From positions 9,488 to 73,487 of the forward strand of contig JACCXN010000072.1 in NCBI GenBank assembly GCA_013696965.1: 64,000 nt of DNA, in the 5' to 3' direction. Position 1 is the first letter of the stretch. Each line of letters starts with the position of its first letter. The notes beneath the pieces were generated by a model. That model was not told the origin of the DNA. It ran no database searches and was given only the letters and a program-made list of their open reading frames with translations. Both the position numbers and the translations under genes were made by a program. The stretch comes from Bacteroidota bacterium. Its GTDB lineage: Bacteria; Bacteroidota; Bacteroidia; JACCXN01. This document shows, piece by piece, positions 1 through 8,042 of this stretch.

Positions 1-798
1 GAAATAAAGCTGGGCGATCATTCCGAAATGATTTCTTCCTTTTATTACTTTTAATGAGCAGAAGTTACCGGATTCATTGAGCTTATGGCAGAACATTTCG
101 CTACTTTCAGAAATAGTTTTATACGTTTTAGATCCTGTAAAAACGAGAAAAGGAACAGATCCTTCTTTGGGGATATGATAAATCGGGGAGGCCTTTCGCC
201 ATATACGGGGATCGGTTGTAAAAACTGCTCTTAAAGATTTGCTATAATTATTGTTGTATTGTTCAAAATAAGAAACCATATCCAGACCAAAGGCATCAAT
301 AAGTATGGTCTTTTTTATAGGGTTGTTAAGGTTTAAATCTTTAAACGTATTTCCTAAAGTAATTAAAGCGACAAGATGGCCCCCGGCCGAATGCCCTGCA
401 ACAGTTATTTTTTTAGGATCGCCACCGAATTTTGAAATGTTTTTGTAAACCCAGTCTGTTGCAGCAGCACAGTCCTCTGCCATCTTATCATATTTAACGG
501 AAGGACTTAAACGGTAGTTTATCAAAACCGTAACAATGCCTTTTTTTGCCATTCTATTACCGATAAAATGAAATCGGTTTTTACTTCCTGTGTTCCAACT
601 GCCCCCGTGAACAAATACTAAAACCTCTCTTTTGTTTTCGCCAGGTTCTGGATAAAAAATATCCAGGATATGCCTGTCAGGGTCAAATTCATTAAGGGTT
701 TTATCCTTGTATGGAATATCTTTCGACTTACGGATGTTTGTGCTCCATAAAAAGGAGGTAAGAAAAATCGGAAGGGTCAACAATACCACGCTTTTCAT
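1..798 (-). CDS. Alpha/beta hydrolase, BD-FAE/carboxylesterase-like (partial, C-terminus outside window)
   Basis: An open frame runs from ATG at 798 to the left edge, so the C-terminus is cut off. A hydrophobic N-terminus suggests a signal peptide or lipid-free export signal. The HGGSW oxyanion-hole motif is followed by the nucleophile elbow GHSAG and, near the edge, a Gly-Arg-Asn-His-Phe stretch that places the catalytic His. This is the layout of the bacterial feruloyl-esterase-like/esterase-lipase family, which hydrolyses carboxylic esters. The start overlaps the stop of the DUF1295 gene by 4 bp (ATGA), so the two are probably co-transcribed. The natural substrate cannot be told from the sequence. 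Confidence 0.8.
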   Translation of the reverse strand, partial: MKSVVLLTLPIFLTSFLWSTNIRKSKDIPYKDKTLNEFDPDRHILDIFYPEPGENKREVLVFVHGGSWNTGSKNRFHFIGNRMAKKGIVTVLINYRLSPSVKYDKMAEDCAAATDWVYKNISKFGGDPKKITVAGHSAGGHLVALITLGNTFKDLNLNNPIKKTILIDAFGLDMVSYFEQYNNNYSKSLRAVFTTDPRIWRKASPIYHIPKEGSVPFLVFTGSKTYKTISESSEMFCHKLNESGNFCSLKVIKGRNHFGMIAQLYF

Positions 799-1583
799 TT
801 TATTCTGAACCAAGGGAAAAATGCATTCGTTGTTTTTTGATAGTTAATATATGCTTCTCCTTTTGATAAAACTGCCAGTTTCTCCAACATAGGAATGCCT
901 GTTACATTATTCAATAAAAAATACATACTAATGGGTGAAGTTAAAGCCAGCCAGCCAAAAGGAGAGGATAATGCATAAACGGCAAAGCCGACCCATATCA
1001 GCCATTCGAAAAAATAATTGGGGTGGCGGGAATATTTCCAAAGTCCTTTTTGACAAACTTTTCCTTCATTTCCACTTTCTTTTTTAAAAGATTTAAGTTG
1101 TTTGTCTGCCACACTTTCCCCAACAAACCCTACCAACCAAATGGTAGAACCGGAGATCTCAAAAAAAGAAACAGAGGAGTCCTGATCAATAAAAACCAAC
1201 AAAAAAGGAATTGAAAGCAGCACGTTTGAAAATGCCTGGATTAAAAAAAACGACAGCATGTTACGATTGGCATTTTTTCCGTATCCTTTTCTCAATAAAG
1301 CATATCTTATGTCTTCTTTATTTCGGTGAAAAGAGTTTCGGATCAATAAATAAGTTCCAAGCCTTATGCTCCAAAACATTACCATGGCTATTAATAAAAA
1401 AATCCTGATAGAAGAACCTAAGGTTAGAAAATAAAAAAGAACGATCAGAAAAGTAAAATTATAGGCCCACCAGGCATCTACTATGCCGGCATTTTTTGTT
1501 TTTAATTGCCTTAGCCATACAATAAACAGTACCGATGAAGTAAGCAATAGCCCCGATAATAGCATTTTAACAATAAGCAACAT
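795..1583 (-). CDS. DUF1295 membrane protein (steroid 5-alpha-reductase-like/isoprenylcysteine methyltransferase fold)
   Basis: This is an integral membrane protein of about 262 residues with roughly six hydrophobic segments. The C-terminal half carries Gly-Leu-Trp-Lys-Tyr-Ser-Arg-His-Pro-Asn-Tyr-Phe-Phe-Glu, the signature of the DUF1295 / 5-alpha-reductase C-terminal superfamily. These enzymes are membrane oxidoreductases or methyltransferases acting on lipids; the substrate here is unknown. I start at ATG 1583, just before the first membrane helix; the frame stays open upstream to 1625 through a poorly supported Cys/Lys-rich stretch. The gene ends in a 4-bp overlap with the esterase downstream, suggesting a lipid-related pair. 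Confidence 0.8.
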   Translation of the reverse strand: MLLIVKMLLSGLLLTSSVLFIVWLRQLKTKNAGIVDAWWAYNFTFLIVLFYFLTLGSSIRIFLLIAMVMFWSIRLGTYLLIRNSFHRNKEDIRYALLRKGYGKNANRNMLSFFLIQAFSNVLLSIPFLLVFIDQDSSVSFFEISGSTIWLVGFVGESVADKQLKSFKKESGNEGKVCQKGLWKYSRHPNYFFEWLIWVGFAVYALSSPFGWLALTSPISMYFLLNNVTGIPMLEKLAVLSKGEAYINYQKTTNAFFPWFRIK

Positions 1584-1703
1584 TATATTTATATAAGTTT
1601 TTTTACAAAAAAGAAGACAGAACAAATTTAGGAAGACGGGAATTATACAGAATTTAACTGGGTATAAAAAAAATGGTATATCCTTAAATTTAAATAAATT
1701 CTA

Positions 1704-2042
1704 TTAATTATTTTGTTTGATGAGCAAATCTTTTATACTCTCCTTTTCCTTTAACTGAAACAGTTCTTTTAATATGTAGATACAGGTGGCTACACTTCCC
1801 AGCAGAATCAAGAGTATTAACCACAATATCTTCTTATAGTGCTTTTTTTCTTTGTAAGCTATCCAAAGAAACAGCGCTGCTACATTGGCATAGAAATCAA
1901 TAAGGGTAGCTTTCATCCAGGGTATTCGGATTAAATCCGGAAGTGCTTCAAAAAGATTGCTTTGCAGGCTTGTTTGTATAATGGTGAAAACCATTCCAAT
2001 TAAAAGGATGGAAAAGAGGAAAATCAATAAGTTTTTTAGCAT
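1704..2042 (-). CDS. DUF1475-family small membrane protein
   Basis: This is a small protein of about 112 residues with three hydrophobic helices. The central Asp-Phe-Tyr-Ala-Asn-Val-Ala with Leu-Trp-Ile-Ala-Tyr-Lys-Glu matches what I recall of DUF1475 proteins, which have no known function. ATG 2042 starts directly at the first transmembrane helix, while an upstream ATG at 2063 would add only seven residues. A charged Lys/Glu-rich tail follows the last helix. It lies between the anti-sigma factor and the DUF1295 gene on the same strand, with gaps of about 75 and 120 bp, so co-transcription is possible but unproven. Confidence 0.65.
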   Translation of the reverse strand: MLKNLLIFLFSILLIGMVFTIIQTSLQSNLFEALPDLIRIPWMKATLIDFYANVAALFLWIAYKEKKHYKKILWLILLILLGSVATCIYILKELFQLKEKESIKDLLIKQNN

Positions 2043-2116
2043 GGCAGATATAAAATATATCATATATACGCTAAAAGAAAAGAGTTGGATTTTTAAAGAA
2101 GCAGAAAAAACGGAGA

Positions 2117-2959
2117 TTATACTTTTCCAAGCACAAACATTTCTTCCATTGTAGGAGAAGGAGATCCTCCCTTTTTCTCTAAGGTTACCGCAAATGCCTG
2201 GGGGTTTTCAACCTGTTTCATTTTTTGCAGCGTTTCCAAACGATATTCAAAAACACCCATGTCCACCGGCTGGCCTTCCACAATTGCCCATAGTTGGTAT
2301 TGTTTTCCGGAAGGGGGCTCGGGAAGGTTGTTTAAGCTTAAATAAACACTGTTGTCAGAGGGATTGAAGTAAACAGAGGTAAGTCCGTCAGGTGCTTTGT
2401 TCTCAAGGCCTTTTAATAGCACTTTTATGTTGTTCGGGTCTTTCACAACAGCGAGTTCTTCTTCTGTGTTGTTTAAATTTTCCTGTAGGGAGGATAGTGA
2501 TGCCGAAACGGCATTTCTTTCTTCTGTTATATTTGTGATCTGTTGCTTTTGTCCAACATAATTCCTGTATAGGTTATAAGAGAACAAACCTGTTGCTATC
2601 AAAATTGAAACAGAAGCAGCGACAGCCAATTTAAGATAACCGGTTTTGGCACTTTCTGTTTTCACGTTATTGCCTGCATCATTAATTGAGATAATCTTTG
2701 ATTCAGGCCCCTGTTTCTTTTTTTGCTGCTCTTCTATTTCTTCAACTTGCTTAAAAATTTTGTCTTTCAGAGTGGGGGGAGGTGTTGTTTGATGGGAAAA
2801 GGCATATCCTTCCATGGCACTTTCAAATCTTGAAAGTTCCTGTTTTATTTCAGGGTAAATATGAGACATACATTCTACCTCACGCCTCTCTTGATCAGAA
2901 GCCTGTCCTAAAATATAGTCCTCCAATATTCCGGAAGATATGTAACTTTTTACATCCAT
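2117..2959 (-). CDS. Anti-sigma factor, RskA-type
   Basis: This is a 280-residue single-pass inner-membrane protein. Residues 1-75 form an N-terminal anti-sigma-like cytoplasmic domain (short Asp-Tyr-Ile-Leu-Gly motif near 14). A transmembrane helix lies at about 110-131 and a coiled coil at about 136-173. A periplasmic RskA C-terminal domain spans 178-280 with the family hallmark YQLWAIVEGQPVDMGVF at 221-237. Such proteins hold their cognate ECF sigma factor inactive until an envelope signal releases it. The start codon directly abuts the stop of the sigma gene, so the two are translated as a pair. The canonical zinc-binding His/Cys cluster is not evident in the N-terminal domain. Confidence 0.88.
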   Translation of the reverse strand: MDVKSYISSGILEDYILGQASDQERREVECMSHIYPEIKQELSRFESAMEGYAFSHQTTPPPTLKDKIFKQVEEIEEQQKKKQGPESKIISINDAGNNVKTESAKTGYLKLAVAASVSILIATGLFSYNLYRNYVGQKQQITNITEERNAVSASLSSLQENLNNTEEELAVVKDPNNIKVLLKGLENKAPDGLTSVYFNPSDNSVYLSLNNLPEPPSGKQYQLWAIVEGQPVDMGVFEYRLETLQKMKQVENPQAFAVTLEKKGGSPSPTMEEMFVLGKV

Positions 2960-3502
2960 TTAATTGAATAATTTCCTTAATTCTTTTAATGCGGCCCTTA
3001 CCCTCGTTTTAACAGTTCCCAACGGAATGTTTAATTCTTTTGACGCCTCCTCATGGGTGTAACCTGAAAAATAGATTGCATGGATTACTTTTTGATACTC
3101 AGGGCCCAGTTTATTTACAACTTCCCTCATTCCTATTGTTTGAATATTGTTTTGATGGTTTTGGCTTTTATCAATAGTATATACGCTCTGATCGATATCT
3201 TGGATTTCGGGCCTTGTTTTTTTACTGCGTAATTTATCTATGGATTTATTCCTGGCAATATTAAGCATCCAGGTAAACAGTGAACCTTTCTTTGCATCAT
3301 AGCTCTCCATTGCCTGCCATATTTTAACAAATGCTTCCTGAAGAACATCTTCAGCCAGTTCCTGGTCGGACAGTATTTTTATGACGACCCCGAACAAGGC
3401 GCCTGAATATTTATCATACAGATAGCTGAAAGCTTCTTTGTCTTTCTTTTTTAAAAGATCAACCAGCTCCTGCTCACTGTATGTTTTTTTGTTTTTTAAC
3501 AA
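2960..3502 (-). CDS. RNA polymerase ECF sigma factor (SigK-like)
   Basis: Sigma region 2 contains a tyrosine-rich stretch and Glu-Asp-Val-Leu-Gln-Glu-Ala-Phe; region 4 ends in an HTH with Leu-Gly-Thr-Val-Lys-Thr-Arg. The length suits ECF sigma factors paired with RskA-type regulators. The stop abuts the anti-sigma ATG. No ATG exists at the 5' end. The frame opens with TTG codons at 3526 and 3502, and a consensus TATATTTG minus-7 element covers 3524-3531, which would start transcription inside the longer form. I therefore prefer TTG 3502; TTG 3526 would add eight residues. Autoregulation is plausible but not shown. Confidence 0.88.
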   Translation of the reverse strand: MLKNKKTYSEQELVDLLKKKDKEAFSYLYDKYSGALFGVVIKILSDQELAEDVLQEAFVKIWQAMESYDAKKGSLFTWMLNIARNKSIDKLRSKKTRPEIQDIDQSVYTIDKSQNHQNNIQTIGMREVVNKLGPEYQKVIHAIYFSGYTHEEASKELNIPLGTVKTRVRAALKELRKLFN

Positions 3503-3523
3503 AGATTTTAATTTTGGGCCGGG

Positions 3524-3531
3524 CAAATATA
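3524..3531 (-). promoter_or_regulatory. Bacteroidota-type minus-7 element of the sigma/anti-sigma operon
   Basis: The minus strand reads TATATTTG, a perfect match to TAnnTTTG, the minus-7 element recognised by the Bacteroidota primary sigma factor. TTTC, one base off the minus-33 TTTG, lies 19 bases upstream. Transcription would begin near 3520, giving an 18-base leader to TTG 3502. Confidence 0.5.
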
Positions 3532-4284
3532 CATTTTTTCACATTCATCCGAAACTTTTTATAAACCCCATTAAAATCCTCTGTAATTACTGATTTCATT
3601 GAAATAGCAATGAATTATTTCTGAAAACATCTCCTTTTTTTTGTTCCTATGGCTTGTCCCTGAATTTGCACAACACTTACCTCCAATTGCCACCGTTAAT
3701 CCAAAAATGTAGTCTGTTTTTAAGAAGTAACTGATTTTAAATAATCCATTTGAGATTTTATAAAAAGCTCCTGTGCATTTATGATTTCAAGGTGCTTCCT
3801 GCCTATTATTGTATTGTTTAATTACTGTTACAGAATTATACTGTCGCTGGCATTTCAATTGGCAAATTGGCAATGAAAGGTCTGCCTAGTTAGAAATTTA
3901 AAACAAAAAAGGGAATAGTATATTTTAATGGAAAAATAAAATAGCCATTATTACTCAGGTGTTTAAAATTATTGTTTAAGAGGTAATTAAATCGACCAAA
4001 GTGTTTGAAATTTGGTTTTTACACTTTTTGAGTGCTTTGCGTAACCTTTGCGAACTTTGCGGTTAAATACCAAAGATACTAACTTAAATCGTTATATATC
4101 AATAACTTAGCGAATCCACAAAAAGAATAGGAACTTGGCTTTTTTATCGTAATTAAAGATTCGAATTTTTATGCTGTAGAACCAAATCCACAAGTTTCAT
4201 AAATAAGCCCACACCTTATTATTTATCTTCCCCTTAAGCAGCCGGAATTTCAGTCGGGAACAGATTTTGGTTTTACTCCAGGTA
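3532..4284. other. Intergenic region between divergent sigma operon and GT2 operon
   Basis: About 750 bases are without a convincing reading frame on either strand. The only structure I see is three imperfect copies of CTTTGCG ending in GGTTAAA at 4034-4067. The promoter of the plus-strand operon must lie here, but I cannot place it; no clean TAnnTTTG with an upstream TTTG sits near 4285. Confidence 0.6.
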
Positions 4285-6153
4285 ATGAAAGAGTTTTATT
4301 TCAACCAGTTCGACCACCGTAAGCCATATAAACCCGTAAAAGATAACATTTACAGGGCAAGGTTATTTCAGGTGGCCGGAATCCTGGCAATCATAGCAGG
4401 GCTGATTTACCTTTACTGGAGGTGGGCTTTTTCATTGAATTTTGATGCACTCTGGTTCTCACTGCCGCTGGCCATAGCCGAAACATTCTCCTTTTTGGGG
4501 ATTTGCTTTTTTATTTTCGATTTATGGCAAAATAAAGATGCAGCACAGCAACCAGCACCTCATTATTTATCAGAGGTGGAGGAGTTGAACGGGAGGGAAG
4601 ACAGGCCCATTAAAATAGATGTTTTTATTGCCACTTTAAATGAAGAAGCAGAATTGCTAAGGTACACCATCAAAGATGCCAAAGCAATGGAATATCCTTT
4701 TGACGATATGCCTGTTCATATTTTTGTTTTGGATGATGGAAGGCGTGACGGGCGCAATATTCACAAGGAAAATATAAAAAAACTCTGCCAGGAGGAAGGT
4801 GTAAAGTATATTTCCAGGGAACATAACACCGGTTATAAAGCAGGAAATTTAAAAAACGGCATTGAACATACTTCTGGCGATTTTTTTGTAATACTTGATG
4901 CCGACAACAGGCCGTTTCCAGGTTTTTTAAAAAATACCCTTGGTTATTTCAAAAGGGAAAAAGTTGCCTGGGTGCAAACCTGCCATTGGTTTTATGATAC
5001 CACAGAAACAATCCCTTTAAGTACCTACCTGATTAATGCCCTGGGCATTACTTCTGAAAAACTTAAGAAAGCAATTATTTTTTCAACAGGATATATTAAT
5101 ACTGGCGGAGATATCTTCGGAAGTGAGCCAAGGCAGTTTTATGAGGTAATCCAACGTAGAAGAAACTTCCACAATGCGTCCTTTTGTTGTGGCGCTGCAT
5201 CTGTTCACAGAAGGGAAGCGGTTATGGGCAATTCCATTAAATTATTCAGTGAATCCTTCAATGAAGGCTTTCTGCAGGGGAAAATGCAAAAGGACAACCA
5301 AAACCTTATGGCAAAGCGGATGGAATTAATCCAAAGCAAAGAATTAATGCCTTTTATGTTTCATGCCTCAGAAGACCTCTATTCTTCTATGGTTATCCAC
5401 AGCGACAGTAAAAATAAATGGGAGAGCGTGCTTCACCCTTACGTGGAAAGTAAGTTGCTTTCGCCACAGGATATGCAAACCTTTGTAAAGCAAAGGCTTC
5501 GCTATGCAGAAGGCTCTATTGACATCGCCCTCCACGACAACCCCTTATTCAAAAAAGGGCTTAGCTGGAGGCAAAAACTTTGTTATTTCCATACAGCCTG
5601 GGCTTATTTTTCCTGCATCTGGATACTGATATTCTTACTTAGCCCTATCGTATTTTTCTTTACGCATCAATTGCCTGTGGATTGCAGCTCTACAGAATTT
5701 TTTGCAGTATTCATTCCTTTTTATTTCATCTATAAAATAGCCGAAACAGCAGGCTCCTGGGGAATCTCTCAAAAACGTGGCAGGCAGTATTATATATGCC
5801 TTTTCTGGATAAACCTTCAGGCAATCATCAGTGTTTTATCAGGCAAGAAAGTGAAATTCACAGTTACGCCTAAATATAAGCAGCAGTCGCACCCGCTAAA
5901 ACATTCCTGGCCACATTTAACCATTATAATACTCACCGTTTCTGGTATCATTTTAAATGGAATACTGGTGTTTTTTGGAAGTGAAAATCTCTCATTTGGC
6001 ATTACCATGAATACTTTGTGGGGGCTTCATAATTGTTACACTTTAAGTGTTTATGTGCGCGCTGCGTATTGGGATACGGAATTATCCGGTGTTAAAGAAA
6101 AAGTTAAGGAAATCGAGAGAAAATCATATAGACCTCTGGCGGTAGAAGCCTGA
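4285..6153 (+). CDS. Membrane glycosyltransferase, GT2 cellulose-synthase-like
   Basis: This is a 622-residue membrane synthase. Two N-terminal helices (about 28-46 and 58-80) precede a cytosolic GT2 domain with all processive-synthase signatures: LDDG at 149-152, DAD at 205-207, Ser-Glu-Asp at 362-364 and QRLRY at 403-407 (the QxxRW motif with Tyr for Trp). Four or more C-terminal helices would form the export channel. No PilZ domain is seen, so c-di-GMP control is not predicted. ATG 4285 is preferred over the in-frame TTG at 4267. It is the first gene of a four-gene operon with an SGNH hydrolase, UDP-GlcNAc 2-epimerase and FAD protein, which fits synthesis and export of a modified polymer. 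The sugar donor is unknown; amino-sugar precursors are plausible because of the epimerase. Confidence 0.85.
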   Translation: MKEFYFNQFDHRKPYKPVKDNIYRARLFQVAGILAIIAGLIYLYWRWAFSLNFDALWFSLPLAIAETFSFLGICFFIFDLWQNKDAAQQPAPHYLSEVEELNGREDRPIKIDVFIATLNEEAELLRYTIKDAKAMEYPFDDMPVHIFVLDDGRRDGRNIHKENIKKLCQEEGVKYISREHNTGYKAGNLKNGIEHTSGDFFVILDADNRPFPGFLKNTLGYFKREKVAWVQTCHWFYDTTETIPLSTYLINALGITSEKLKKAIIFSTGYINTGGDIFGSEPRQFYEVIQRRRNFHNASFCCGAASVHRREAVMGNSIKLFSESFNEGFLQGKMQKDNQNLMAKRMELIQSKELMPFMFHASEDLYSSMVIHSDSKNKWESVLHPYVESKLLSPQDMQTFVKQRLRYAEGSIDIALHDNPLFKKGLSWRQKLCYFHTAWAYFSCIWILIFLLSPIVFFFTHQLPVDCSSTEFFAVFIPFYFIYKIAETAGSWGISQKRGRQYYICLFWINLQAIISVLSGKKVKFTVTPKYKQQSHPLKHSWPHLTIIILTVSGIILNGILVFFGSENLSFGITMNTLWGLHNCYTLSVYVRAAYWDTELSGVKEKVKEIERKSYRPLAVEA

Positions 6154-6181
6154 AATAATTTAATTATTAATAAGAATAAAC

Positions 6182-6862
6182 ATGAACTGGGAAACATTAA
6201 TGTGCTTCGGAGATAGCATCACCATCGGGGCAAGAAGTTATTGCGGATATCCTGAATATGCCGGAAACCTTTTGGAAAAAAAACTTGGAAACAACTGGAA
6301 TGTCATCAACCTGGCGGTGTGTGGCTATACCGCAATGGATTTGGCACGCTACATTAGCAGTAACTTTTCAAACCTAAAGCAATTTGAGCCAGGCATCATA
6401 TCTATTTTGATAGGAACCAATGATGTAAAGAAAAACACCTTGCCTTCTGATTTTGAAATAGCATACCGGCAAGTTATCCTGAAAGCTTTGTTGCTTTCCT
6501 GCAACCGGAATGTGGTATTGATAAAATTGCCCTTTTTTCCTAAAAATGTAGCATATCCCTATAACTTCGGGATGAATAATAAAGTCGATTCATGCAATGA
6601 AATTATTGACCAATTGGCTGTGAATTATAACCTAAGGGCCATGGAATTTCATTTAAATGATGCTGACCTTTTCGATGGGGTACACTTGAATGCAACTGGT
6701 TCAAAAAATACCGGGGCACAATTATCGCGCTTTATTGAAGCGGATAAAGGGCTGGTTCAAATAAAAGAAATTCCTGCAATGGCTAAAGATGCAATCGCAG
6801 GAAACATCTTAAAGGATTTTGTTGGAAATGATTTAAGCACTTTCAAAGCAAAAAATGGATAA
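6182..6862 (+). CDS. SGNH/GDSL-family hydrolase
   Basis: This 226-residue protein has the four SGNH blocks: Gly-Asp-Ser at 10-12 (nucleophile Ser12), Asn in GTND at 78-81, a Gly in block II, and Asp165-His168 in DGVH. There is no signal peptide, so the protein is probably cytoplasmic. Members are esterases, deacetylases or acyltransferases, often acting on sugar O- or N-acyl groups. Its position 28 bp after a GT2 synthase and overlapping the epimerase gene by 8 bp suggests it removes or installs an acyl group on the same glycan. About 40 residues after the catalytic His lie beyond the usual fold. Confidence 0.8.
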   Translation: MNWETLMCFGDSITIGARSYCGYPEYAGNLLEKKLGNNWNVINLAVCGYTAMDLARYISSNFSNLKQFEPGIISILIGTNDVKKNTLPSDFEIAYRQVILKALLLSCNRNVVLIKLPFFPKNVAYPYNFGMNNKVDSCNEIIDQLAVNYNLRAMEFHLNDADLFDGVHLNATGSKNTGAQLSRFIEADKGLVQIKEIPAMAKDAIAGNILKDFVGNDLSTFKAKNG

Positions 6863-8042
6863 AGCATTATTGGCAATAGGAACAAGGCCTGAGCTCATCA
6901 AGGTTGCACCCGTTATCCGGGAGATGGAAAAGCGTGGCCTTCGGGGACAATTAATCGTAGTAAATACCGGGCAGCATAAGGAGTTAATGAAAAACACCTT
7001 CCGGATTTTAGGAATTGATGCAGACTATACACTCGATTTAATGATTCCGGGCCAAAGTTTAAATGAATTAACCGCCAGGGCATTGGTGCAGTTTCAGCAA
7101 TTAATAGATGAACTTCAGGTAAAAAATGAAAAACCTGCTATTTTTCTGGCCCAGGGTGATACCGCAACGGCTTTTGCAGCATCGGTTACTGCTTTTCATA
7201 ATAAAATTCCATTTGCCCATATTGAAGCAGGTCTTAGGACAAATAACCTGGAGAATCCTTTTCCGGAGGAATATTACAGAAAAATCATCAGCCTGAATAC
7301 GATGAAACATTTTACCCCAACTATATCGGCAAGCAACAACCTGTTAACAGAGGGGATAAATCCAGAAAACATCATCATGACCGGAAATACGGTGGTTGAT
7401 GCTATCGAATATATTAAAAAAGTTCAGTTAATGGATGAAGTTGCAAAAGATTTAAAATTGCCAATGCATTACCTTAAACAGCAGAAAAACCTGGTGCTGA
7501 TTACATGCCACAGGCGTGAAAATTTTGGGGCTAATATGGAAAATATTATAAAGGCCATTGGAGAATTGGCTCATGAAAACCCGGGCCATAATTTTGTTTG
7601 GCTGAGGCATCCGAACCCTTCTGTCCAAAAAAGCCTGGAACTAGCCAAAATTGGCGAACAGGCTAATGTTGCCATTATTGACCCGCTGGATTACTTTGAC
7701 CTGGTAAGTATTTACCCATTCATAAAGATTATGATTACAGATTCCGGTGGCCTGCAGGAAGAGGCGCCTACCTTTAAAATTCCGGTGATTATTTTAAGGG
7801 AAACCACAGAACGTATGGAAAGCGTACAAAATGGTTTTGCATTTTTATGCGGGGCAAACCGGGAAAAGATAAAAAATGCTTTTCAAGGCTGTGTTTTAAA
7901 ACCGGTAAACATAACCCATAACCCTTATGGGGATGGAAAAGCCTCGAATAGAATTGCTGATTTTCTCCAGGATTTCCTGAAGCCTGAAATTAAAATTATC
8001 ATACAAAAAGAAGGTTATGAAGAATTGCACGCTAAAGTTTAA
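6855..8042 (+). CDS. wecB: UDP-N-acetylglucosamine 2-epimerase (non-hydrolysing)
   Basis: This 395-residue protein has the GT-B-type fold of WecB/MnaA: GTRPE at 9-13, GQHKELM, AQGDT near 100, HIEAGLRT near 120 and DSGGLQEEAP near 295. Family members interconvert UDP-GlcNAc and UDP-ManNAc. The usual Pro-Glu-Glu-Ile-Asn-Arg motif reads Pro-Glu-Glu-Tyr-Tyr-Arg, a noticeable departure near the active site. The C-terminus continues about 20 residues past the usual end, and the next gene starts 26 bp before its stop. In this operon it most likely supplies the ManNAc-type donor for the GT2 synthase. The symbol is by family, not proven orthology. Confidence 0.85.
   Translation: MDKALLAIGTRPELIKVAPVIREMEKRGLRGQLIVVNTGQHKELMKNTFRILGIDADYTLDLMIPGQSLNELTARALVQFQQLIDELQVKNEKPAIFLAQGDTATAFAASVTAFHNKIPFAHIEAGLRTNNLENPFPEEYYRKIISLNTMKHFTPTISASNNLLTEGINPENIIMTGNTVVDAIEYIKKVQLMDEVAKDLKLPMHYLKQQKNLVLITCHRRENFGANMENIIKAIGELAHENPGHNFVWLRHPNPSVQKSLELAKIGEQANVAIIDPLDYFDLVSIYPFIKIMITDSGGLQEEAPTFKIPVIILRETTERMESVQNGFAFLCGANREKIKNAFQGCVLKPVNITHNPYGDGKASNRIADFLQDFLKPEIKIIIQKEGYEELHAKV

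Noticed and set aside
7101-7310. Minus-strand frame within the epimerase gene
   Set aside because: It is a shadow of a well-supported gene with strong family motifs on the opposite strand.
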